Positions 20,717-27,178 of a stretch of 53,441 nucleotides of DNA are shown piece by piece. Origin of the DNA: a virus; IMG/VR virus record IMGVR_UViG_3300027872_000008, positions 1 to 53,441 of that record. One strand, 5' to 3'. Below the pieces are notes generated by a model. That model was given only the letters and a program-made list of their open reading frames with translations, was not told the DNA's origin and did no database searches. Numbering within the stretch: the stretch's first letter is position 1; each line of letters starts with the position of its first letter. The position numbers were made by a program, and so were the translations under genes.

Positions 20717-21773
20717 GAAGCGCACCCCCGAGGAGATCCGAGCCGAGTTCCTGGCCCGACGACGCAGTGGCCTGGGGGGCTCCGACGTGGGCGCGATCAT
20801 GGGGGTCGATCAGTACAAGGACGGGCTCGACATCTACCTCGACAAGGTGGACCCAGGCCCTGACTTCGACAACCCGGCGATGGAGCGCGGCCGATACCTG
20901 GAGCCCGTCGTCTCGAAGCTCTACGAGGTGACGTCTGGCCGCCGCCTGCAGGTGGGCAAGTTCCGACGCGACCAGAAGAACAAGTTCCTGATCGGGAGCC
21001 CCGACCGCATCATTAAGCCGACCGGCCGGAAGCCCTACGCGGCCGACGTCAGCAGCCCTGGGGTGCTGGAGATCAAGACGGCCAACCGCTTCGTCCTGAA
21101 GAAGATGAAGGAGCAGGGGCTGCCGAAGAACTACATCCTCCAGCTCCAGCATTACATGGGACTGAGTGGCACCACCTGGGGGGCCTTCGCGGTCCTCTGC
21201 CCTGACCCCTGGGAGTTCCTCACGTTCACCGTCGAGTTCGACCGGGAGCTGTACGACCGGGTGCGCGAGGTGCTCGAAGCCTTCTGGCGGGACCACGTCG
21301 AGGCCGAGGTGCCGCCGATCCCCAAGCCCATCGACTACGGGGACTCGAAGGAGGTCACGGCCGACACGGCCGTCACGATCTTCGACCCCGGCAGTAACGG
21401 CCTGGTCCAGTGGGAGAAGAGCGTGGACCTCTTCCGGGAGGCCAACGCGATGCTGGCTCTGGGCAAGGAGGCGAAGGAGTTCGCGAGGACCCAGATGATA
21501 GAGCAGATGGAGCTGGGCCACGGGATCTACGAGGGAGGTGGGGCCAGGGTCCACTACCAGGCCCAGGGTGGCCGGAAGACCTTCATGCAGCGGGAGCTGC
21601 GAGCGATGCAGCCGCTGGATCCCATCGCCATGGCCTCGCTCCTGGAGCAGGCCGGGCTGGACCTCGACACCATAGAGACACTGTTCGAGAACGCACGACT
21701 CAACCTGGACGACTTCCAGAAGATCGGGCAGCCGTTCGAGACCGTCAGAATGTACGACTCAAGGGAGGAGTAG
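20694..21773 (+). CDS. YqaJ-family recombination exonuclease, 359 aa
   Basis: A lambda-exonuclease-type enzyme that resects double-strand ends to give 3-prime overhangs. Motifs: GLGGSDVGAIMG (residues about 27-38), MERGRYLEPVV, the first metal-binding acid in IGSPDRII, the E-x-K motif in VLEIKTANRF, and LQLQHYMGLSG. The C-terminal 120 residues are helical. It sits 2 nt upstream of recT, so the pair forms a RecE/RecT-like annealing system. ATG at 20694; an in-frame start at 20601 lies within the HTH gene. Confidence 0.85.
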   Translation: MANRKQTKKRTPEEIRAEFLARRRSGLGGSDVGAIMGVDQYKDGLDIYLDKVDPGPDFDNPAMERGRYLEPVVSKLYEVTSGRRLQVGKFRRDQKNKFLIGSPDRIIKPTGRKPYAADVSSPGVLEIKTANRFVLKKMKEQGLPKNYILQLQHYMGLSGTTWGAFAVLCPDPWEFLTFTVEFDRELYDRVREVLEAFWRDHVEAEVPPIPKPIDYGDSKEVTADTAVTIFDPGSNGLVQWEKSVDLFREANAMLALGKEAKEFARTQMIEQMELGHGIYEGGGARVHYQAQGGRKTFMQRELRAMQPLDPIAMASLLEQAGLDLDTIETLFENARLNLDDFQKIGQPFETVRMYDSREE

Positions 21774-21775
21774 AG

Positions 21776-22597
21776 ATGGCTGAGAAGCAGACCAAGACCC
21801 TGGTCCAGGTGATCGACACCCAGGCCCACAAGATCCGGGAGATCCTACCCGAGGGACAGAACAGCGACAAGGACGCGGCCCGAGTGATCCGGCTCGCCCG
21901 GCTCGCCATCGTCCGCAACCCGAAGCTCATGGACTGCACCCCGATCAGCGTGGTCGAGTCGATCATGGTGGCCAGCCAGCTAGGGCTGGAGATCAACAGC
22001 CCCATCGGTGGCGCACACCTCGTGCCGTTCGGGAAGAAGTGCCAGATGATCCCCGACTACCGGGGCCTGATCCGGCTGGCCCTGAAGAACGGGGACTGCG
22101 GGAAACTCGTTGCTCGCGAGGTCTACGAGGGCGATATGTTCCACGTCATCCAGGGCACCACCGAGATGATCGAACACGTCCCGCTCCTCGGTGACGAGCC
22201 CCGAGGCGACGACAACATCAGCGGCTTCTACGCCGTGGCCACTCTGAGCAACGGGCTCACCGTCCACGAGTACGCTCCCCGAGGAGACGTGGACAAGATC
22301 CGGGCTCGCTCGAAGGCGGGCAGCTCCGGCCCCTGGAAGACGGACTACGCAGCCATGGGCAAGAAGACCATGATCAAGCGAGTCCTGAAGTGGCTGGACC
22401 TCTCCCCTGACCTCGCCATGGCCATTGAGTACGACAACCGGGGGGAGACAGGCTACTCCACCTCCACGAGCGACAGGGACACCGAGGAGACCGTTGAGGA
22501 GGACATGGCAGAGCAGGCCCGGCAGGCCCAGAAGGATCTGTCCGAGAACCTGGAGCAGGCCCGGCGTGAGGAGCTGATCGGGGAGGCGCAAGAGTGA
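21776..22597 (+). CDS. recT: RecT single-strand annealing protein, 273 aa
   Basis: Coats and anneals single strands made by the upstream exonuclease. Family pattern: NPKLMDCTPISVVESIMVAS, QLGLEINSPIGGAHLVPFGK, CQMIPDYRGLIRLALKNG, and the KKTMIKRVLKWLDLSPDL segment. An acidic, Gln-rich tail from residue about 235 may bind host SSB. Length is normal. ATG 21776 follows GGGAGGAG. Its last codon overlaps the GTG of the 30-residue membrane peptide. Confidence 0.93.
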   Translation: MAEKQTKTLVQVIDTQAHKIREILPEGQNSDKDAARVIRLARLAIVRNPKLMDCTPISVVESIMVASQLGLEINSPIGGAHLVPFGKKCQMIPDYRGLIRLALKNGDCGKLVAREVYEGDMFHVIQGTTEMIEHVPLLGDEPRGDDNISGFYAVATLSNGLTVHEYAPRGDVDKIRARSKAGSSGPWKTDYAAMGKKTMIKRVLKWLDLSPDLAMAIEYDNRGETGYSTSTSDRDTEETVEEDMAEQARQAQKDLSENLEQARREELIGEAQE

Positions 22598-22686
22598 AGA
22601 ACGTCGTCCTCGGCTTCCTGCTCGCGCTAGTGGCCCTGGCCATCCTGGCCTGGGTGGTGGCCACCCTGTTCCAGCCCCGGATGTGA
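22594..22686 (+). CDS. Single-helix membrane micropeptide, 30 aa
   Basis: GTG at 22594 shares bases with the recT stop; 30 codons to TGA at 22686. The peptide VKNVVLGFLLALVALAILAW and VVATLFQPRM is almost wholly one membrane helix. Its stop in turn overlaps the GTG of the helicase loader (22683), so it exactly fills the gap between two coupled genes, which argues that it is translated. Possible roles: membrane tethering of replication, or a toxin-like or holin-like peptide. None is established. Confidence 0.55.
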   Translation: MKNVVLGFLLALVALAILAWVVATLFQPRM

Positions 22687-23375
22687 CGGATCTGTCACGC
22701 CGCACCTTCGAGACGTGGCCAGCGTGGACGGAGGACAGAACCTTCACGCCGGGCGAGGCCTGGCTGGACCTGGTGCGCCTGGGTGACGTCGGTGGTGTGC
22801 TGCCCGTCATCTCCTACACGGAGCGGTGGGGCTGGCAGAACGCAGAGGTGGCCGACTTCTTCACGACCCTGGAGAGACGCGGCCACCTCCGACCCTACGA
22901 CAAGACGACCTGGGCGCTCACCTACCAGGTCCAGGATCCAGGGCTCACGGAGGACTTCGAGCTGGTCTGGAAGATCTACCCGAAGCGGGTGGCCAAGCAG
23001 AAGGGATACCACGCCTACGCAGCCACGAGGAAGGGCCGGAACGGCGACCCGCCGGTCAAGGCCCGCCTCCTCTTCGAGGCCACCGAGCGGTACGCCTTCG
23101 CCCGCCAGGGCGAGGAGGCTGAGTTCACCCTGCACCCGGCCACGTTCTTCGGGCCCGATGAGCGGTGGAAGGAGAAGCACAAACCGAAGACCAACAGCAA
23201 AGCGAAGGGGCAGAAGGGATGGAGCAGACCGACGAGCAGGGACCTGACGAAGACGGCCCCCCAGGCTGGCACGGGAACGAGCCGTGGCCGGAAGAAGAGG
23301 ACGCCGGATCAGGGAGTGAAGCCGAAGAACCCCCGGAAGAAGAAGCCGACCAAGGACCCACTGTCGGATCTGTAA
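22683..23375 (+). CDS. Replisome organiser / helicase-loader-like protein, 230 aa
   Basis: Winged-helix-like N-terminus (GEAWLDLVRLGDVGGVLPVI, WQNAEVADFFTTLERRGHLR), then the segment DFELVWKIYPKRVAKQKGYH, typical of phage replication proteins that recruit DnaB, with LHPATFFGPDERW as the closing element. The last 60 residues are a Lys/Arg/Pro-rich tail (GRKKRTPDQGVKPKNPRKKK). That tail is encoded in the same DNA, in another frame, as the acidic N-terminus of the helicase. GTG start overlapping the micropeptide stop. Confidence 0.7.
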   Translation: MTDLSRRTFETWPAWTEDRTFTPGEAWLDLVRLGDVGGVLPVISYTERWGWQNAEVADFFTTLERRGHLRPYDKTTWALTYQVQDPGLTEDFELVWKIYPKRVAKQKGYHAYAATRKGRNGDPPVKARLLFEATERYAFARQGEEAEFTLHPATFFGPDERWKEKHKPKTNSKAKGQKGWSRPTSRDLTKTAPQAGTGTSRGRKKRTPDQGVKPKNPRKKKPTKDPLSDL

Positions 23376-24361
23376 TCAGGGTCTCCACGCCCGGCCAGCT
23401 CTCGCCAGAGCAGGAGCTGTCGCTCACCAAGTACCGGGAGGAGCGCCACCTCGCAGAGCAGGACACGCCGCCCTACGTCGATGCCCTCGGGTACGAGCTA
23501 CACGCCCTCAACCAGGCGAAGCTGGACTGGACGTCCGACATGGTGCTCACCACCCCCTACGCAGCCTGGAACAGCGTGTGCGGGGACGAGGGAGGGCTCA
23601 CGGGCCTGGCCAGGGGCTGGCACGTCATGGTGGCCGGGAACACCGGCATGGGGAAGAGCCTGGTGGCAATCAACCTCGCAGCTCACGCGGTGAAGAAGGG
23701 CGAGAAGGTCGGCATCATCAGCCTGGAGATGAGCAAGCCCCAGTTGATGACCCGCTACCTGGCCATCCACACCGGCAAGGCGATCAGGAACCTGGAGTGG
23801 GGCCCACGCTACGACGAGCCCACCGCCCTCGAAGCGAACGAGATGGTAGAGGAGAACCACGAGGAGAACGGTGGGATCCTGATCACGAACGATCGGCGCG
23901 TCTCGAACCTCGAAGACATCCTGGCGTCCATGGCCTACCTCCACGAGTACCGTGGGGTGACCGCCTTCGTGACCGACTACCTCCAGCTCGCCTGGACCGG
24001 CAACGCTGAGAAGATGAGCGACCGGATCACCGAGGTCTCCCACGCCATCCAGGGCACGGCCGCCGACCTCGGGGTGGTGTCTGTCGGGGTGAGCCAGTTC
24101 AACCGGGCAACGTCGGGAGCTTCGGAGAAGCCCAAGGTCCAGGGCATGATGGGCGGCAGCGCCCTGGAGAACGACAGCGACCAGGTGATGCTGCTCGACC
24201 ACACGAGCTACAAGGAGACGGGCCGGTCCCAGGCGATGATCAAGCTCCTGGTCGCGAAGAACCGGCACGGGAGCTGCGGGGAGATCCCGCTGATGTGGGA
24301 CTACACGACGCTGCGAGCCACGCAGACCGACGCCCGCGAGTTCGAGCGGGACGATGACTGA
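23219..24361 (+). CDS. DnaB-like replicative helicase, 380 aa
   Basis: RecA-fold hexameric helicase. Walker A is GNTGMGKSL (residues about 140-148), Walker B is FVTDYLQL (about 249-256), followed by a VSQFNRAT sensor loop and MGGSALENDSDQVMLL. The usual N-terminal primase-binding domain is replaced by a short acidic region (EEEDAGSGSEAEEPPEEEAD). I chose the ATG at 23219 after AAGGGGCAGAAGGG; upstream starts lie deeper in the loader gene. The overlap with the loader is 157 nt. With no phage polymerase present, it would unwind for the host replisome. Confidence 0.85.
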   Translation: MEQTDEQGPDEDGPPGWHGNEPWPEEEDAGSGSEAEEPPEEEADQGPTVGSVIRVSTPGQLSPEQELSLTKYREERHLAEQDTPPYVDALGYELHALNQAKLDWTSDMVLTTPYAAWNSVCGDEGGLTGLARGWHVMVAGNTGMGKSLVAINLAAHAVKKGEKVGIISLEMSKPQLMTRYLAIHTGKAIRNLEWGPRYDEPTALEANEMVEENHEENGGILITNDRRVSNLEDILASMAYLHEYRGVTAFVTDYLQLAWTGNAEKMSDRITEVSHAIQGTAADLGVVSVGVSQFNRATSGASEKPKVQGMMGGSALENDSDQVMLLDHTSYKETGRSQAMIKLLVAKNRHGSCGEIPLMWDYTTLRATQTDAREFERDDD

Positions 24362-24734
24362 CCGACGCCTGAAGCACGGAGATCAGGTGCCGATGTTCAA
24401 GATCCCCCCGCCCCTGGAGAAGGAAGAGGAGCGCCTGATCATCGACCTATATGAACAGGTGGGGCTCATCGTCATCGTCACCAGCCAGCCCCAGAAGCCG
24501 GTGGGGATGACCAAGGGAATCGCGGACCTTCAGGTACTTGACCCGAAGCGAGAAGCCTTTTGGTGGCACGAAGTAAAGCGCCGTCAGGGGCCCGAGTACA
24601 AGAAGGTGAACAGCAAGCAGACGGCGGATCAACGGTGGTTCCAGTTGGCGGTCGAGAGCACAGGGCAACGCTACATACTAGGGCCTCTCTCAACGGCCCG
24701 CGACGAACTACTCGAAAGGGGGATAATCAGATGA
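24354..24734 (+). CDS. VRR-NUC-type nuclease, 126 aa
   Basis: A PD-(D/E)XK fold enzyme: KGIADLQVLDPKREAFWWHEVKRR contains the metal-binding Asp and the E-V-K core, and SKQTADQRWFQLAVESTGQR gives the Q-x-x-W/F helix typical of VRR-NUC domains. Stand-alone phage versions are thought to act as Holliday-junction or flap nucleases. Placement after the helicase fits recombination or replication repair. ATGA-type overlaps on both sides. Confidence 0.75.
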   Translation: MTDRRLKHGDQVPMFKIPPPLEKEEERLIIDLYEQVGLIVIVTSQPQKPVGMTKGIADLQVLDPKREAFWWHEVKRRQGPEYKKVNSKQTADQRWFQLAVESTGQRYILGPLSTARDELLERGIIR

Positions 24735-25120
24735 TGCCAATCCAGGAGGTACGGCTCCCGCCGCAGGTTGCGGACACGCTGGCCCACGGTACGAAGGCCT
24801 ACAGGATGGGGGAGTGCGGGGTCTTCGTCTCGAAGGAGCCGGTGGACAAGATCTACGGGCTGCGCTGGCACCTGTCGATCAGTTGCCAACGCCGCTACCC
24901 GACTTGGGACGAGATCGGCAGGGCCCGAGACGCGCTGCTGCCCGACGACGTCTTCATGTGTGTGCCCTTCCCGCCGCGAGCCCACTGGCTGTCGATCCAC
25001 CCGAACTGCTTCCACCTCTGGCAGTTCAGGGACGACAACCTGGAGGCTCAGATGAAGCTCGAAGGAGAGCAGGCAGCCGAGGACGGGAAGAACCAGCCGG
25101 AGCCGGAGTTCAAAGGATGA
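24731..25120 (+). CDS. DUF7694-like phage protein, 129 aa
   Basis: The core LRWHLSISCQRRYPTWDEIG, ARDALLPDDVFMCVPFPP and WLSIHPNCFHLWQ follows the pattern of a widespread phage family I recall as DUF7694, with conserved His, Trp and Cys. Its function is unknown. ATGATG start overlaps the nuclease stop. The C-terminus is Glu/Gln-rich. Confidence 0.65.
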   Translation: MMPIQEVRLPPQVADTLAHGTKAYRMGECGVFVSKEPVDKIYGLRWHLSISCQRRYPTWDEIGRARDALLPDDVFMCVPFPPRAHWLSIHPNCFHLWQFRDDNLEAQMKLEGEQAAEDGKNQPEPEFKG

Positions 25121-25665
25121 CCGCCAACGGACAGGGGGACTTCTTCGATGGCCAGCCCCCCGAGGACGTGCCCCCCGAGGACGGGTTCACCTTCGAGCAG
25201 CTCCTGGCGCTGGAGCGAGTGCCGGTAGCGAAGTGCCCCTACTGCACCAGGACACTCAAGGTCTACAAGTGGAAGCTGGGATCCTTTGCCACCTTCCTGA
25301 TCTGGCTCTACCGAGCCCGCACGAGCCCGGAGGAGTGGCTCCACATCAGGAACTGCCCGAAGGAGATGAGGATCGACGGTGTGGACGTGACGATCTGGAA
25401 TGGTGGGGGCGACTACGCCAAGCTGGAGTGGTGGGAGCTGATCGAAAACAAGCCCCTGGATCCTAAGTCCGAGCAATCATCCAGCGGTCAATGGCGGATC
25501 ACACCGAAGGGAGTGCGGTACGTCCGTAACGAGCTTGCTGTCCCCAAGTACGCCTTCTACAGGCCACCGCTGGAAGTCCTCGGGTGGCACGAGGACGTGA
25601 TTATGATGGCCGAGTCCATACCAGCCTACTTCAACTATCGGGCCCTGATGAGAGGAGAGTGGTGA
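25117..25665 (+). CDS. Zinc-ribbon protein, 182 aa
   Basis: CPYCTRTLKVYKW (residues about 41-53) with a later HIRNCPKEM could form a Cys3His zinc site. A winged-helix-like segment WRITPKGVRYVRNELAVPKY follows at about 128-147. The N-terminus is acidic and Pro-rich. The combination suggests a DNA-binding regulator, but no family was recognised. ATGA overlap upstream, GTGATG overlap downstream. Confidence 0.55.
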   Translation: MTANGQGDFFDGQPPEDVPPEDGFTFEQLLALERVPVAKCPYCTRTLKVYKWKLGSFATFLIWLYRARTSPEEWLHIRNCPKEMRIDGVDVTIWNGGGDYAKLEWWELIENKPLDPKSEQSSSGQWRITPKGVRYVRNELAVPKYAFYRPPLEVLGWHEDVIMMAESIPAYFNYRALMRGEW

Positions 25666-25934
25666 TGTACGAGTCCCAGATCAGGATCCTTCACGAGCCG
25701 GAGCTGCGGCACGTCCTCGCCCACCTTCACCAGGCCATCGAAGCCGTGGCCCAGGGACGGCCGACGCTGGCCCAGGCCGAACTCGCCAGCATTGAGGGCC
25801 TTGTGTTCTACGAGGATGAGTCCCAGGCTGAAGCCCTACTCGCACGTCAGGAGGAGCAAGATGGAGACCAGAGCCAAATGCACGAAACGGAAGGGACCGA
25901 AGCGGAGACCCCCCAGAAAGGGGAAGTAGGCTGA
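25665..25934 (+). CDS. Unrecognised protein, 89 aa, last early gene
   Basis: Begins MYESQIRILHEPELRHVLAH; a helical region (LHQAIEAVAQGRPTLAQAEL) is followed by an acidic tail (RQEEQDGDQSQMHETEGTEA). The last gene of the plus-strand block, ending just before the terminators. Its tail contains a nested basic micropeptide frame (25861-25929). Confidence 0.55.
   Translation: MYESQIRILHEPELRHVLAHLHQAIEAVAQGRPTLAQAELASIEGLVFYEDESQAEALLARQEEQDGDQSQMHETEGTEAETPQKGEVG
25861..25929 (+). CDS. Possible nested basic micropeptide, 22 aa
   Basis: In another frame inside the preceding gene, AGGAGGAGCAAG precedes an ATG that opens METRAKCTKRKGPKRRPPRKGK and stops at TAG 25929. Ten of 22 residues are Lys or Arg, much like the peptide at 7459-7521. 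The ribosome-binding-site match could be chance, since it also encodes Gln-Glu-Glu in the main frame. Confidence 0.3.
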   Translation: METRAKCTKRKGPKRRPPRKGK

Positions 25935-25937
25935 AAA

Positions 25938-25969
25938 CGAGGCTCTCAGTCGCCGTCTAACGGGCCTCG
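25938..25969 (-). terminator. Terminator-like hairpin for the minus-strand late block
   Basis: CGAGGC (25938-25943) pairs with GCCTCG (25964-25969), with a 20-nt loop. Read on the minus strand the hairpin is followed by TTTT (25937-25934). It lies 40 bp beyond the last late gene. Confidence 0.6.
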
Positions 25970-25971
25970 GA

Positions 25972-26003
25972 GGTCACCCAGGTGTACCAGTGACCCCCCT
26001 TTT
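25972..26003 (+). terminator. Terminator for the plus-strand early block
   Basis: GGTCAC (25972-25977) pairs with GTGACC (25990-25995); the loop can extend the stem with GGT/ACC. It is followed by CCCC and TTTT (26000-26003). It sits back to back with the minus-strand hairpin, giving a convergent terminator pair. Confidence 0.65.
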
Positions 26004-26009
26004 GAGCAC

Positions 26010-26489
26010 TCAGCTCTCGCTCTCGCTGTCGTCGTGATCCTTCCGGCGGCCGTGATCGTGGGGCTCCACGGTCACATCCACATCCACGTCGCCCTCGTTC
26101 ACCTCGACGTTGGTGTCACCGTTCGGCCTGTCCGCGATCTTCTTCACCTGCCAGGCCATGAACGCCGCGATGAGGACGAGCGCACCCTGTCCGATCCGCA
26201 CCACGGTGGAGCCCCCACAGGTGTTGCACTCCTGGGATGCGATCTCAAGACGGAGGGCTTCGAGGTTCCTGTTGAGGTTGGCGATCATGGCACTGTCGGA
26301 CATGACCGTGATCTCGTTGGTGACCTCCAGCGGCGGAAGGTTGATCGTGTTCTCCACGTTGGGCACGACCACGGTCTGCGGGTCCTGGCCAGCCAGTGGC
26401 CCGACCCAGAGGACTCCCATGACAAGCAACAGGCTACTGCTCCTGGCGCTCCGTAAAGTCTGCGGGCTATACCTCTGAATCGGGCTCAT
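26010..26489 (-). CDS. Secreted/membrane protein with acidic tail, 159 aa, possible spanin
   Basis: ATG at 26489 after AGGAGGGACGGA and coupled to the 58-aa gene (ATGA). A signal-like segment (SLLLVMGVLWVGPLAG, residues about 19-34) is followed by a beta-rich part, a helix (MIANLNRNLEALRLEIASQE), CNTCGG, a membrane helix (GQGALVLIAAFMAWQV, about 103-118), and an Asp/Glu/His-rich tail (VEPHDHGRRKDHDDSESES). Last gene of the late block, after the endolysin, so a lysis or envelope-disruption role is likely. Confidence 0.55.
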   Translation of the reverse strand: MSPIQRYSPQTLRSARSSSLLLVMGVLWVGPLAGQDPQTVVVPNVENTINLPPLEVTNEITVMSDSAMIANLNRNLEALRLEIASQECNTCGGSTVVRIGQGALVLIAAFMAWQVKKIADRPNGDTNVEVNEGDVDVDVTVEPHDHGRRKDHDDSESES

Positions 26490-26662
26490 TCCGTCCCTCC
26501 TATGTCTCGGGCGAGCTGGATCCCGGCGCGGGCCAGCTCCATGATCGGGTCCAGGATCCACTGTGCAGTCGAGGGACTGGCGATGCTAGTGGCGATCAGG
26601 ATCACGACGAGGATCAGCACCAGCTTCTGCCATCCCTTCACGTTGCTCCAGAACGAAGCCAT
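26486..26662 (-). CDS. Holin-like small membrane protein, 58 aa
   Basis: Reads MASFWSNVKGWQKLVLILVV, ILIATSIASPSTAQWILDPI and on to ARDIGGTE. One strong membrane helix (residues about 13-29), positive residues before it and an amphipathic C-terminal helix. It starts 6 nt after the endolysin stop and overlaps the next gene by 4 nt (ATGA). Size, topology and place next to the endolysin suit a single-helix (class III type) holin. Too short for common ORF cut-offs. Confidence 0.6.
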   Translation of the reverse strand: MASFWSNVKGWQKLVLILVVILIATSIASPSTAQWILDPIMELARAGIQLARDIGGTE

Positions 26663-26668
26663 AATGGG

Positions 26669-27178
26669 TCACGTCCTTACCTCGAAGTGCGGGAGGTCGT
26701 GAAACGTCTGGTCCTCAAGATCGCCACGGTCGCTATCCCAGTCACCACCCCACCGGATGTCGATGCCCATCTCCTCGGCCGTGCCGGAGACGAAGCCGCC
26801 GAAGTAGTACCACCTCGCCACCTCCCTGACGTACCCCTCGACCAGGGCCATGACCTCGGCCTCCTGTTCGTCTGTGAGCTGCCCGGCCACGGTCTCTATA
26901 CGGGACAGCAGCTTCGACGCCTGGGGCCAGGAGAGGGGGTCAGGGGCTGCGTCAACGGCCTCTGCGAGGTCACGCACACCCTCCCCGGTGATGTGCTTCG
27001 AGTTCATCGTCTTGCTGACGCCCTTGGCGACGTTCTTCTCCTGCTGCTCGACGGTGCGCTCGCCCTCCAGGATGGTGTTCGGGAAGCCCTCGCCCACCCT
27101 CTTCATCAGGCGCTGCAGATCCTCGTGCGCCGTGGCCAGCCGGGCCAGGCTCGTCGCCCCGTAGTTGTTGCCAGCCAT
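26669..27178 (-). CDS. Endolysin, M15 (VanY-like) peptidase, 169 aa
   Basis: A zinc L,D- or D,D-peptidase that cuts peptidoglycan stem peptides. It begins MAGNNYGATSLARLATAHED; the first zinc ligands are in the SKHITGEGVRDLAEAVD segment (His and Asp, about 60-75), and the last is in the C-terminal FHDLPHFEV, with His next to the catalytic acid. GIDIRWGGDWD is the usual strand before it. Length and single-domain form fit phage endolysins of Gram-negative hosts. Its ATG overlaps the stop of the 1903-aa gene. Confidence 0.85.
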   Translation of the reverse strand: MAGNNYGATSLARLATAHEDLQRLMKRVGEGFPNTILEGERTVEQQEKNVAKGVSKTMNSKHITGEGVRDLAEAVDAAPDPLSWPQASKLLSRIETVAGQLTDEQEAEVMALVEGYVREVARWYYFGGFVSGTAEEMGIDIRWGGDWDSDRGDLEDQTFHDLPHFEVRT

